Positions 7,423 through 15,735 of a DNA stretch of 40,191 bases are shown here, piece by piece. Made by a program: the position numbers and the translations under genes. Source of the DNA: a virus; the IMG/VR virus record IMGVR_UViG_3300042914_002429, positions 1 to 40,191 of that record; one strand, written 5' to 3'. The stretch's first letter is position 1. Every line of letters begins with the position of its first letter. The notes under the pieces are model-generated. The model was not told the origin of the DNA. It did not search any database and worked only from the letters and a program-made list of their open reading frames with translations.

Positions 7423-8546
7423 ATTACATAAATTTGTCTTGGCATAGCCCTAAATTTAAGGGTTTTATTTAAGTTTTCAGCAAGTAAGGCCTCACGCTCC
7501 ATTACTTTTTCAGGTTTCAATCTTGTAAGTCTTCCTTCAGCACCGATAAGTTCCTCAATTAGTTTTGCTTTTTCATCTTTTGCTTCAGTTGCAAGTGATT
7601 GCCATTCTAATGTTAAATCACCATCTGGTGTTTTCAAATTACCACTAAACTTACCACGAACTTTAGAAAGTGTTTCTTTACAATATGCGATAAACCATCT
7701 TCTAACCCAAACTTGTGCCGGATTATTTAATTCATGCCAACTAATTTTATCAAAAGGCACATCGGAAGGAAGTTTAATAATATCTGGATTGTCTTTTAAA
7801 CATTTATCCCTATCACCAGGACCAACATCATAATACCAATACCAAACCTTACCCTTTGATAATGCCGAATCACCAAAGTCAAATTTACCCCCAGGTGTGT
7901 TCATAAGGTGTATTGCTTTTTTACCATCAGGAAGTGCGGTAATTCTATAAGTTAAATCACCAACAATAATTCTTCTTTGTATGTTTATTTCTTGTTGTCT
8001 TAATAACATATCAAATACTGGCATCATAAAATAACTTCCAGCCATATTACCCATCTGAGCAAGACCTCCACCACCACCAAGACCACCACCAACGCCTAAA
8101 GCACCAAAAGACCAAGGGTCAAACATTGTGTTGTTTAGTGTTGCCGGAGTAAACCACAATAATTCATTTAATTCTCTATTTGCTGGAATTTCATAAATTT
8201 GTTGACCTTTTACTAATTGGATATAATCTTTTTTTAGAACATAATCACCACCAGCCTGTAAACCAACAATTTTAGAATAGGCATATGTATATCTTGTTTC
8301 ATAATCTAAACTTCTTGTTGTGAAAGCTTTTGATAAAGATTGAGTATCAAGATTTAAATTATTTAACGCGGTCCATTGAGATTCAATAAGCCAATCTTGA
8401 ACATACTGTGAATACTCATCAATTGAAAACTCTAAAAGAGTGTCCATTTGCTCATCTTCTAATTCAATACTTCTTAACGGAGCACCAAGTATGTGTCTTA
8501 CTTTTTTATAAAGGTCACTTCTTCCTGGTTCAGATATAATTGCCAT
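7419..8546 (-). CDS. Virion structural protein, neck/connector type
   Basis: A 375-residue protein. The N-terminal 60 residues form acidic helices (L-Y-K-K-V-R-H-I-L-G-A-P-L and D-E-Q-M-D-T-L-L-E-F-S-I-D-E-Y-S-Q-Y-V) like those of head-tail connector proteins. Then comes K-G-Q-Q-I-Y-E-I-P-A-N-R-E-L, a Gly-rich loop (residues about 150-165, with G-G-G-L-G-G-G-G-G-L), a W-Y-W-Y-Y-D-V-G strand and a helical C-terminal third with W-V-R-R-W-F-I-A-Y-C-K. No catalytic motif is seen. The assignment to the neck between head and tail rests on this fold impression and on tail-completion-type genes nearby on the other strand. It is the only large structural gene pair on the - strand here. Confidence 0.45.
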   Translation of the reverse strand: MAIISEPGRSDLYKKVRHILGAPLRSIELEDEQMDTLLEFSIDEYSQYVQDWLIESQWTALNNLNLDTQSLSKAFTTRSLDYETRYTYAYSKIVGLQAGGDYVLKKDYIQLVKGQQIYEIPANRELNELLWFTPATLNNTMFDPWSFGALGVGGGLGGGGGLAQMGNMAGSYFMMPVFDMLLRQQEINIQRRIIVGDLTYRITALPDGKKAIHLMNTPGGKFDFGDSALSKGKVWYWYYDVGPGDRDKCLKDNPDIIKLPSDVPFDKISWHELNNPAQVWVRRWFIAYCKETLSKVRGKFSGNLKTPDGDLTLEWQSLATEAKDEKAKLIEELIGAEGRLTRLKPEKVMEREALLAENLNKTLKFRAMPRQIYVI

Positions 8547-8560
8547 AATGATTTTTTTAT

Positions 8561-8567
8561 ATAAATA
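8561..8567 (-). promoter_or_regulatory. TATTTAT leader motif (- strand), 14 nt before the 8546 start
   Basis: ATAAATA on the + strand, so TATTTAT in the direction of the gene. It abuts the stop codon of the upstream SOD-fusion gene, so transcription of the connector-like gene may start anew there. Confidence 0.5.
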
Positions 8568-10673
8568 TCACGCTTTTGTATTAACTAATCTTCTAAGGTC
8601 TAATTTAAACCTTTCATTCTTAGATAAATTTCTGATAATATCTTGTGGAATGTTGTCACCAAGTCTTGATACACCATATTTATCACCAAGTTGATTAAAA
8701 AGCATTAAAATTTCTTTTGTTTTATCATCACCTAATAAAAATGACTTATAATCATCAATTGATAACGTTGGGAACTGGATTTGACCAGTTAAAACATTTG
8801 AGTCTACAAAAGAAAAAATACCTTTTGAGAAAGTAATTGTTTGTGAACCCTTTTGTTTTGGCGCTCTAAAAATACCTGGAATTTTACATAATTTAACTAA
8901 AGTTTCTCTTGTAAAATAAAACAATTTAATTTGTGTTTTATCTGGTTCTGGAATACCAACTAACATCCCGGTAATTTCTTTAAGTAAATAATTTATTAAA
9001 TCTTCACCAACATTTTTAATATCTGTGTTAGAATGTGTTAAAATTTTCTCAACAAAATCTTCATGTTTAGACAACTCATAAAGTGTTTCTCTATTTTCTT
9101 CACTTCCATTATAATTTTTAATAAATTGAACGACTGATTTTTTTATACTTTTTAAACCAATTTTTTCTGTTGTTAAATTTCTTACAGTTTTACAAGAGAT
9201 AAAATCACCATTAGGTGTCTCAACATCAAAAGGTGAAGTTTGTGAAATTGCTAATTGACCATCTAAAAGACCTGCAACAAGGGCCTCAAAGTCAAAACCT
9301 CTTGTTCTACTTTTAACCCACCTTTGGTAATAATTATTAAATCTATATTTTGATCTTTCACTAACATTATTTAAATCAAGACTCATAAGACCAGATATTT
9401 GTCTATTAAAATTTAAACCCCTCTCAATTTCTGCGGAAATAATATTATCTATTGCTTCTCTTGACGCTTCAGCATCTAAAGGAATAAGACGAATTTTTTG
9501 TAACTCACGACTCATGGCCTTTTTTAAATCTTGATCCATTGTGTCGTTCTCAACGATAATTTGTTTTATGGATTCATTTAATTTCTTTTTTGATTTTGTA
9601 CCATAAAGGTCATTTACAAAATCCCAATTTATATGGTTCCAGAAATTATTTATATACTCGTCTCTTTTATTTTGATATTTTAAATAATAAGCGTGTTCCC
9701 AAAGGTCAAGACCTAATAATGGATATCCACCACCTTTAACAACATCCATAAGTGGATTATCTTGATTTGGTGTAAACATTATTTTTAATTGATTATTTTT
9801 TGTAAGAACTAACCAAGCCCAACCAGAACCAAAACCATCTTTTGCAACCAAATTAAATTCATCTTTTAAATTTTTTAAATTACCAAAATCTTTTTTAATT
9901 TTATCTAAAATTGGCCCATCTGGCTTTTGTTTTTTTGGTGATAACATTTTCCAAAATAATGCATGATTAAATGCACCACCGGCATTGTTTCTAACTTTTG
10001 TATCAAATTTTGAAATAGACTTAACAATGTCCTCAAGTTCCATTTCACCTTTTTTATTAACTAAAGCTGTGTTTAATTTTTTAACATAACCTTTGTAATG
10101 TTTATTATAATGAACGTCCATAGTTTTTGGGTCTACAAACTGTTTCATTGACGCGTAAGAATATGGTAGTTTCTCAATACCAATTCTTTTCATTTCATTT
10201 ATAAAATTATTATGATAGTTAGTTTTTTCAGTTTTTAGAATTTCTTCTTTTAACAAATCCAATTTATTTATAATTGGTTTTGAATTTTCAAAAACAAGTT
10301 CATTATAATCTGGGTATTCCTTCTCAAACATTTTAATTAATCTTCCAGAAAAAGCATTTGCCTCATCTTCATTTTGACCGCCAATGTCTGGACCTCTTTC
10401 TCTACCTAGTACAAGTCTTTGGTATGCATGAACCCATTCGTGACCCAAGGTTCTCATTATATCCCTATTTAATCTATTTTTTGATAAAACTTTAATTTCA
10501 CCATTAATGTTTTGACTACCGGTTGACATTTGACCGATTTTTTTTCCAAGAAAATAAATTTTTAACTCATTCGGAACTGGATAATGTCTATTTATAAATT
10601 TTATAAAATCATTATACATTCTTTTGTCTTCTGGTGTAAGACCAGAATCAATATGTTTAACTTTAACTTTCAT
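8568..10673 (-). CDS. Fusion: zinc-protease-like domain, Mn-type superoxide dismutase, unknown C-terminal domain
   Basis: A 701-residue protein with three parts. Residues 1-130 hold H78-E-W-V-H82 and, 20 residues on, E104-A-N-A-F, the HExxH...E zinc site of gluzincin-like (ImmA/IrrE-style) proteases. Residues 168-357 are a complete Fe/Mn superoxide dismutase: H188 (in V-H-Y-N-K-H), H237 (N-N-A-G-G-A-F-N-H), D323 and H327 (D-L-W-E-H-A-Y-Y) are the four metal ligands, with gate residues H192 and Y196. Gly233 and Gln304 (N-Q-D-N-P-L-M) are the Mn-type choice. Residues 380-701 are unknown; E463, D483 and S493-C-K495 weakly suggest a PD-(D/E)XK nuclease. Between them, L365-N-E and I373-V-E fit (L/I)xE prohead-protease sites. 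It may be a packaged polyprotein. It lies between the helicase and a structural gene, on the same strand. Confidence 0.88.
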   Translation of the reverse strand: MKVKVKHIDSGLTPEDKRMYNDFIKFINRHYPVPNELKIYFLGKKIGQMSTGSQNINGEIKVLSKNRLNRDIMRTLGHEWVHAYQRLVLGRERGPDIGGQNEDEANAFSGRLIKMFEKEYPDYNELVFENSKPIINKLDLLKEEILKTEKTNYHNNFINEMKRIGIEKLPYSYASMKQFVDPKTMDVHYNKHYKGYVKKLNTALVNKKGEMELEDIVKSISKFDTKVRNNAGGAFNHALFWKMLSPKKQKPDGPILDKIKKDFGNLKNLKDEFNLVAKDGFGSGWAWLVLTKNNQLKIMFTPNQDNPLMDVVKGGGYPLLGLDLWEHAYYLKYQNKRDEYINNFWNHINWDFVNDLYGTKSKKKLNESIKQIIVENDTMDQDLKKAMSRELQKIRLIPLDAEASREAIDNIISAEIERGLNFNRQISGLMSLDLNNVSERSKYRFNNYYQRWVKSRTRGFDFEALVAGLLDGQLAISQTSPFDVETPNGDFISCKTVRNLTTEKIGLKSIKKSVVQFIKNYNGSEENRETLYELSKHEDFVEKILTHSNTDIKNVGEDLINYLLKEITGMLVGIPEPDKTQIKLFYFTRETLVKLCKIPGIFRAPKQKGSQTITFSKGIFSFVDSNVLTGQIQFPTLSIDDYKSFLLGDDKTKEILMLFNQLGDKYGVSRLGDNIPQDIIRNLSKNERFKLDLRRLVNTKA

Positions 10674-10678
10674 TAATT

Positions 10679-10685
10679 ATAAATA
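10679..10685 (-). promoter_or_regulatory. TATTTAT leader motif (- strand), 5 nt before the 10673 start
   Basis: ATAAATA on the + strand. It lies in the 30-base gap between the helicase stop and the SOD-fusion start, so that gene may have its own transcript. Confidence 0.45.
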
Positions 10686-10703
10686 CTAAATAGACCTAAA
10701 AAA

Positions 10704-13565
10704 CTATTTTCTTTTATTTATTAGATTAAGTATTTCCTCCACAACATCAACAGACTCCGAAACCTCATCACCCATTACGGTTCCAATGATTTTCTTTTTG
10801 GTGTTTAATATATCATAGATAACACCTTCAATAGTATTTTCAAAAATTGGATAATATACTAGAACATTATTTTTTTGACCATAACGGTAAGCCCTATCTT
10901 CGGCTTGAGCGTGTTCGGCCGGAACAAAAGATAAGTCATTCATAATTACAGCTTCTGCTGATGTTAATGTGAGACCAACTCCGGCCGCTTTTAAGTTTCC
11001 AACAAAAACTTTTATTTTTTCATTTTCTTGAAATTGGTCAACAGCGTGTTGTCTTTGTACTTTATTACAACTACCATCTAAATACACAGATTCTTTCCCA
11101 AAATGATTATGAATAAGTTGTAACGTATCTGTAAAATTTGTAAAAATAATAACTTTTTTTCCTTGATCTATAATGTTTTGTGCAAACTCAATTGTTTCTT
11201 TTACCTTTTCATTTGCAATTACTTTTCTTACTTTCATTAGTTTTGAAAACTGAACACTAAGTGATGATGACTCTTCTTTTTTATTTTCTAACCATTCGTA
11301 GTATTCACCCATCAAATCTTTATAATCTTTTGATGAGGTTCTCAAATAAACAGGTGTAATAATCTTATCTGGTAAATCAAGGACATCTTCTTTTAATCTA
11401 CGAAGAATTTGACCTGATGTTCTATCTCTCAACTCTTCCAAGTTTGACGCACCCGTAACATTCCATACCTTTCTATTTCCCGCTCTAAATTGATAACCTT
11501 GACAATAACGAATAGCATAAGCCATCCAGTTTTGTGCTACAGGACTTTCAATTATGTTTAATAGGTTGTAATAATTCATCGGACGAGAAGTCATTGGTGT
11601 TCCGGTTAATAACCAAACTCTTTTAACATCTTTTACAAAATTATTTATGATTTTTGTTCTTTGGGCTTGAGCATTTGAAATCATGTGAGCCTCATCCAAT
11701 ATTACTAATTCAAAACCGGATTTTACAAGTAATGAATTTTCTTTATCCTTTGGGTCGTGAAAGTTTTTTAGGATATCGTAATTTACAATAACAAAATCGT
11801 GTTCAGTTGAAAATTTTTTACCTTCAGCAATAAAAACAGATCTATCTGAATAATTTGCAATTTCTCTTTCCCAATTTATTTTAAGTGATGCCGGACAAAT
11901 AATCAAAATCTTTTTTGCCCCAGTCTCAAGAGCTGCGATAATTGTGGAAGTAGTGTTATGTGTTACAATACAATGTTCTGTAACATATAATTTATCTGGA
12001 GCGTCAACTGAAATACAAACACTTTCTTCAAATCCAACCTTTTCAATATTTTTAATATATCTCCCAGTTGGGTATTTTGTTGGTTCAACATATCGTTCAG
12101 CTTTTCGTTTTAATCTAAATGGATTCATTCCAGTTGGTAATTTAATATTAACCCTATACGCTAATTTACCTTTCTTTTTTTCACCTTTATATGTATAAGT
12201 TGGAATACAAGTTTTGACTCTTGCGATACCTCCTAATGTTTGGGTAATCTCAACAACATCATCACAGAGTTGTTTTGACACAGTACAAAATTCAGTTCCT
12301 AAAAACTTCCCACCACCATTAAACATACAATGTCCATCAGTGTCCATTAATCCTTGTAGAATTGATAATCTATTTTCAATTGATGAATATTTGTATATTT
12401 CTGGAATAAATTTATTAATTGACCTAGTGTGTTCAATACCTAACTCATATAAAGATAACCCCACATTAATAGACCCAATTCTTTTATTACCTTGTGGTTT
12501 ATTTTCTTTTAAATTTAATAAGGTGAATAAGTTATCATAATCATCTTTATGGGCTGAAAATCTAATATTTTTTTTATTAAATGAACCATCACCTAATGCA
12601 AGTCCTAACAAATACGGGTCAATAGGAAGATTATCATTTCGTTCAAATTGTATTGGTTTTACGATTGGGATTTGCCATTTATTATTTCCGTTTGGTGATT
12701 TATAATAGGTTTCAATTTCATATTCCTTATTTTTATTATAGTTAATACCTTTAACTGTAATTTTACCCCCCTCATACATTTGTTTTGTTGATAAAACTAA
12801 AGATTTTTTTATTCTTTCGTTTTTTCTATTTTTACCATAATTGGGGGATGAAACAGACCATAAATGTTCGTCTCCGGATAAAATTGAAAATCCATCATTG
12901 AATGTAATTCTATAAGTTTCCTTTATACCTTGTGGGAATACACCAATTACATTATGTGGTTTACCATCACTACCAATAACCTTATCACCAATTTTTATAT
13001 CACCAATTTTTTTAGTACCTTTAGGTGTATAAACAGGAGTATTAACAGGTAAGAACTTACCCAGCCCCATATCATCAGCCAGAATAAATCTTTTTGACCC
13101 AACAAGTTTTTCAACAGCTTCTTTTTGGTGTGAGAGTGGTGGTCTATGTTCATATTTAGAATAATCAACATCAACTTTCTCAACTGAATGTGTTTTAATT
13201 AAAGATGATTTTGGAACCCAAAATTCAGATAAAACATCTTTCTCAAAAAATTTTCCCCAAATGTGATACGATTTATCTTTTTCAACCAGTAATTTTTCAA
13301 TATAAACTTTTTCTGGGGTTTCAAGCAAGTATCTTTCTGTTGCGAACTTTTTTGCAAAGTAAGTATCAAGAAAAACCCACTTACGAGCTACCTTTGGTTT
13401 TGTGTCAAAATAATTAACAATATAATCTGCTTGGGTTCTTGTTGGATAAAACTTTTTGTTTGTTTCTTTTTTGGATTTCATATAAAGGATATAGTTGTTA
13501 GCCCCACTATATGAGTCCAACAATTCCAAAGCCTTCTGCTCTATTATTTGTTTTTGAATTTCCAA
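10704..13565 (-). CDS. SNF2-family DNA helicase/translocase interrupted by a class 3 intein
   Basis: A 953-residue precursor; removing residues 171-537 leaves a 586-residue SNF2 enzyme. Extein motifs in order: motif I D-D-M-G-L-G-K (164-170) continued by T538, motif II V-I-L-D-E-A-H (621-627), motif III L-L-T-G-T-P (652-657), motif V A-A-G-V-G-L-T-L-T (860-868) and motif VI Q-A-E-D-R-A-Y-R-Y-G-Q (887-897). This is an ATP-driven duplex-DNA translocase, probably for replication-fork or recombination repair. The intein splits the ATP-binding P-loop, so the enzyme is inactive until spliced. The start is a TTG: no ATG lies in frame upstream and a TATTTAT motif sits 10 nt before it. The N-terminal 140 residues are a poorly conserved accessory domain. 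It shares a divergent 85-bp promoter region with the 13651 gene. Confidence 0.93.
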   Translation of the reverse strand: MEIQKQIIEQKALELLDSYSGANNYILYMKSKKETNKKFYPTRTQADYIVNYFDTKPKVARKWVFLDTYFAKKFATERYLLETPEKVYIEKLLVEKDKSYHIWGKFFEKDVLSEFWVPKSSLIKTHSVEKVDVDYSKYEHRPPLSHQKEAVEKLVGSKRFILADDMGLGKFLPVNTPVYTPKGTKKIGDIKIGDKVIGSDGKPHNVIGVFPQGIKETYRITFNDGFSILSGDEHLWSVSSPNYGKNRKNERIKKSLVLSTKQMYEGGKITVKGINYNKNKEYEIETYYKSPNGNNKWQIPIVKPIQFERNDNLPIDPYLLGLALGDGSFNKKNIRFSAHKDDYDNLFTLLNLKENKPQGNKRIGSINVGLSLYELGIEHTRSINKFIPEIYKYSSIENRLSILQGLMDTDGHCMFNGGGKFLGTEFCTVSKQLCDDVVEITQTLGGIARVKTCIPTYTYKGEKKKGKLAYRVNIKLPTGMNPFRLKRKAERYVEPTKYPTGRYIKNIEKVGFEESVCISVDAPDKLYVTEHCIVTHNTTSTIIAALETGAKKILIICPASLKINWEREIANYSDRSVFIAEGKKFSTEHDFVIVNYDILKNFHDPKDKENSLLVKSGFELVILDEAHMISNAQAQRTKIINNFVKDVKRVWLLTGTPMTSRPMNYYNLLNIIESPVAQNWMAYAIRYCQGYQFRAGNRKVWNVTGASNLEELRDRTSGQILRRLKEDVLDLPDKIITPVYLRTSSKDYKDLMGEYYEWLENKKEESSSLSVQFSKLMKVRKVIANEKVKETIEFAQNIIDQGKKVIIFTNFTDTLQLIHNHFGKESVYLDGSCNKVQRQHAVDQFQENEKIKVFVGNLKAAGVGLTLTSAEAVIMNDLSFVPAEHAQAEDRAYRYGQKNNVLVYYPIFENTIEGVIYDILNTKKKIIGTVMGDEVSESVDVVEEILNLINKRK
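11955..13055 (-). mobile_element. Class 3 intein with LAGLIDADG endonuclease
   Basis: A 367-residue protein intron, residues 171-537 of the precursor, placed exactly between Lys170 and Thr538 of the SNF2 P-loop. Its first residue is Phe (TTC), not the Cys, Ser or Ala of standard inteins. It carries the triplet that defines class 3: Trp236 two residues after block B His234 (G-D-E-H-L-W), Cys517 at block F position 4 (S-V-C-I-S-V) and Thr535 in block G (V-T-H-N), with Asn537 last. In this class the block F Cys replaces the N-terminal nucleophile. Two LAGLIDADG-type motifs, L-G-L-A-L-G-D-G-S (320-328) and L-Q-G-L-M-D-T-D-G (403-411), mark a homing endonuclease domain, so the element is potentially mobile. 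Confidence 0.9.
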
Positions 13566-13575
13566 AATTATAGTT

Positions 13576-13582
13576 ATAAATA
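13576..13582 (-). promoter_or_regulatory. TATTTAT leader motif (- strand), 10 nt before the helicase TTG start
   Basis: ATAAATA on the + strand, half of the divergent regulatory region 13566-13650. Its position supports the TTG at 13565 as the helicase start. Confidence 0.45.
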
Positions 13583-13629
13583 AAAATAATGTAAAAACAT
13601 AAAAAAATCAATTTTTTTTTTCAACAGCA

Positions 13630-13636
13630 TATTTAT
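13630..13636 (+). promoter_or_regulatory. TATTTAT leader motif, 14 nt before the 13651 start
   Basis: TATTTAT inside the palindrome TATTTATAAATA, followed by AAAATTATT and the ATG. A T-rich stretch precedes it. Confidence 0.5.
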
Positions 13637-13650
13637 AAATAAAAATTATT

Positions 13651-14091
13651 ATGAAAAGAATAGTTAGATTAACAGAATCAGATTTAACTCGTATTGTTAA
13701 AAAAATCTTAAAGGAACAAAATGGTTTATTACAATCAGTGGATATTGAAAAAGAAAATAAGTTAAACAAAGAAGCAGAAAAATGTGGTTATATTGGTAAT
13801 AACGCTGGTCTTACATATAAGAATAGAAAATGGAGGTGTCTTACTAATGAAAATATTGCTTGTTATGATTTAAACTATAGTAATATTAATCCTAAATTTA
13901 TTATAAAAAAAATTGAGTCAAAAAAAGACGAATCAAGTAATAAAGATCCATATTCTTATGCTAAATTATCAAATGGAAAATATTGTTTTGCGTATGATTA
14001 TAAAATGGGTAATGTTAAGGATTCTGAAGGGTGGGCTGAACCAAAAACCTCAAAACAATTGCAAACAATAAAAAAAGTATTAGGTGTTTAA
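13651..14091 (+). CDS. Small unknown protein with capsid-targeting-like N-terminus
   Basis: A 146-residue protein. The first 23 residues (MKRIVRLTESDLTRIVKK, then ILKEQ) form a basic amphipathic helix with two (L/I)xE sites, L-T-E at 7-9 and L-K-E at 20-22, the cleavage consensus of the T4 gp21 prohead protease. T4 internal proteins carry such an N-terminal capsid-targeting peptide that is removed in the head. The rest is unknown: Lys-rich, with five Cys (positions about 50, 63, 70, 71-75 region and 112) and a W-R-C and Y-C-F-A-Y-D-Y pair that could form a small disulphide- or metal-stabilised domain. It may be packaged with the DNA and injected. It stands alone between its own TATTTAT motif and a strong terminator. 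Confidence 0.55.
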   Translation: MKRIVRLTESDLTRIVKKILKEQNGLLQSVDIEKENKLNKEAEKCGYIGNNAGLTYKNRKWRCLTNENIACYDLNYSNINPKFIIKKIESKKDESSNKDPYSYAKLSNGKYCFAYDYKMGNVKDSEGWAEPKTSKQLQTIKKVLGV

Positions 14092-14112
14092 AATAAAAAA
14101 TTATATGATATC

Positions 14113-14137
14113 CCCACCTCATAAAGGTGGGTTTTTT
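14113..14137 (+). terminator. Rho-independent terminator after the 13651 gene
   Basis: CCCACCT-CATAA-AGGTGGG, a perfect 7-bp GC-rich stem with a 5-nt loop followed by TTTTTT. It isolates the small gene from the structural genes that follow. Confidence 0.9.
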
Positions 14138-14160
14138 ATTTTATAAAATAACCATTAGAA

Positions 14161-14167
14161 TATTTAT
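14161..14167 (+). promoter_or_regulatory. TATTTAT leader motif, 13 nt before the 14181 start
   Basis: TATTTAT in gene orientation directly after the terminator, marking the start of a new unit and helping to fix the ATG at 14181. Confidence 0.5.
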
Positions 14168-14180
14168 CAATAAAACAGCT

Positions 14181-14693
14181 ATGCAAAACAAAGTTCCAAT
14201 AACAAGACTCGGTAAATTTTTTGGTGATAGTGATTTTAAACTTGAGATTGAAATGGGTCAAGAGTGGTTAATTGGTGATATGAATTACACTTGTGTTCTA
14301 TATCGTGTTGATAGAAATAAAACAAAAACCGACGATGTTTATGGTGAAACTGTTTCAGATGGGATTAAGTTTTTACCACCAGTTGAATTTAATGCTTATG
14401 TTGCAATTGCGGCTCCTGAAAATAAATTTCTTGGAACCACAAAAATGGATCAAGTAGAACCTGGAAATATTACAATGTCAGTTTATTTGAAAACTTTGGA
14501 GGACCTTGAAATTGATATTAGTTTCGGTGATTATGTTGGATATTACGATAATGAATCATTTGTAAGATATTATACGGTTGTAAATGACGGTCGTGTAACA
14601 TCAGATATTAAACACACATATAAAGGGTTCAAACCTTTTTATCGTACCATTATTGCTGCTCCAGTTGGACCTAACGAATTTAGAGGATTATAA
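14181..14693 (+). CDS. Virion protein, probable neck/head-closure type
   Basis: A 170-residue protein from the ATG at 14181. An earlier in-frame ATG at 14127 lies within the terminator hairpin and ahead of the TATTTAT motif, so I reject it. The sequence (MQNKVPITRLGKFFGDSDF, then a D-D-V-Y-G-E motif near residue 52) is mainly beta; D-x-Y-G-E loops occur in head-closure and tail-terminator proteins of several phage families. No enzyme motif is seen. It is followed after one base by the 14695 gene, and both precede the sheath gene, the position of neck and tail-completion genes in T4-like phages. The exact T4 counterpart cannot be named. Confidence 0.45.
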   Translation: MQNKVPITRLGKFFGDSDFKLEIEMGQEWLIGDMNYTCVLYRVDRNKTKTDDVYGETVSDGIKFLPPVEFNAYVAIAAPENKFLGTTKMDQVEPGNITMSVYLKTLEDLEIDISFGDYVGYYDNESFVRYYTVVNDGRVTSDIKHTYKGFKPFYRTIIAAPVGPNEFRGL

Positions 14694-14694
14694 T

Positions 14695-15735
14695 ATGGGA
14701 TTACCAAAAAAAATTAAAAAAAATATTGACCTTATAGAAAAGAAAACTCTTCTACCAAGAAGACATGAGATTGCTGATATGATTTCTCAAGATGGGACGT
14801 ATCTACCAAAATCTTTACTACACCCAGATTTGGATAGAGGTTTTTTAGATTTTGTTCGTGATGAATTAAAATTAACTGTTGAGGGTAAGGTTGTTCCTAT
14901 GGTTGATATTTTAATCACAACACAAAACTGGGCACAATTTACTGAAACTTGGGATTTCCAAAACATAGATAAAAATGTGGAACCACCATTTATTGCGGTT
15001 GTTAGGTCGCCAGAGGTTACATTTGGAAATAACCCATCTATTATGACATATAACATACCAAATAGGAGACAATATTTTTATGCTAAAGTCCCAACTTGGG
15101 ATGGTCAAAGACACGGTTTTGATATTTATAAAATCCCACAACCAGTCCCTGTTGATATAAAATATACAGTTGTAATTGTTTGTAATAGAATGAGAGAATT
15201 AAATAAGTTTAATCAAAATGTTATAACAAAATTTGCATCTAAACAAGCGTATCAAGTAATCAAAGGTCACTACATTCCTATTATTATGGGTAATATTTCT
15301 GACGAATCCGTTTTGGATTTAGAGAAAAGAAAAGTTTATTTACAAAAATATGAAATGACATTACAGGGTTTTTTAATTGACGAGGATGAGTTTGAGATTA
15401 GACCAGCAATTACAAGAACATTTCAAATCTATGAAACGGATTTACAAACTAAAAGAAAAAAACAAAAAAAACAAAACCCTCAGATACCACCAACTTATGT
15501 ACCAACATATAAAGTGGGAAATTTGGTTTCAGTTGAAAAATTCAATTATACGGTAAATTTAAAATTATCAACAAATCAAAATGTTGATGAATATCAAATT
15601 TTTATAAATGATGATTACTATGGTAGTAATTTAACTGAAATCCAAATAAACACTGGGGATCAATTAAGAATTACAATAACAAAAGACGACGATACAAAAG
15701 AAGCTGAAATAATCTTTACACAAGAACTTATTTAA
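14695..15735 (+). CDS. Virion protein, probable tail-completion/neck type
   Basis: A 346-residue protein from the ATG at 14695, one base after the previous stop; the upstream in-frame ATG at 14653 would overlap that gene by 41 bases. The main part (residues 1-255) contains W-D-F-Q-N-I-D near 80, D-I-K-Y-T-V-V-I-V-C-N near 155 and a helix N-K-F-N-Q-N-V-I, then R-P-A-I-T-R-T-F-Q-I. This looks like a tail-tube-end or sheath-terminator protein, though I cannot match a named family firmly. A Lys/Gln-rich linker (about 265-275) leads to a 70-residue beta domain with Y-Q-I-F-I-N-D-D-Y-Y that could be an Ig-like surface domain. It converges on the - strand ribbon-helix-helix gene with a 4-base overlap. 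Confidence 0.45.
   Translation: MGLPKKIKKNIDLIEKKTLLPRRHEIADMISQDGTYLPKSLLHPDLDRGFLDFVRDELKLTVEGKVVPMVDILITTQNWAQFTETWDFQNIDKNVEPPFIAVVRSPEVTFGNNPSIMTYNIPNRRQYFYAKVPTWDGQRHGFDIYKIPQPVPVDIKYTVVIVCNRMRELNKFNQNVITKFASKQAYQVIKGHYIPIIMGNISDESVLDLEKRKVYLQKYEMTLQGFLIDEDEFEIRPAITRTFQIYETDLQTKRKKQKKQNPQIPPTYVPTYKVGNLVSVEKFNYTVNLKLSTNQNVDEYQIFINDDYYGSNLTEIQINTGDQLRITITKDDDTKEAEIIFTQELI

Noticed and set aside
11944-12540. Possible + strand genes within the intein region
   Set aside because: They are antisense to conserved intein blocks, have no leader motif and show no recognisable protein pattern.
13053-13055. Intein inactivated by a Phe at position 1
   Set aside because: Trp236, Cys517 and Thr535 form the class 3 triplet, which does not need a nucleophile at position 1.
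14127-14180. Earlier ATG for the 14181 gene
   Set aside because: It overlaps the 14113-14137 terminator and precedes the TATTTAT motif; the added residues look non-coding.
14653-14694. Earlier ATG for the 14695 gene
   Set aside because: It would overlap the upstream gene by 41 bases; the ATG one base after the stop fits better.
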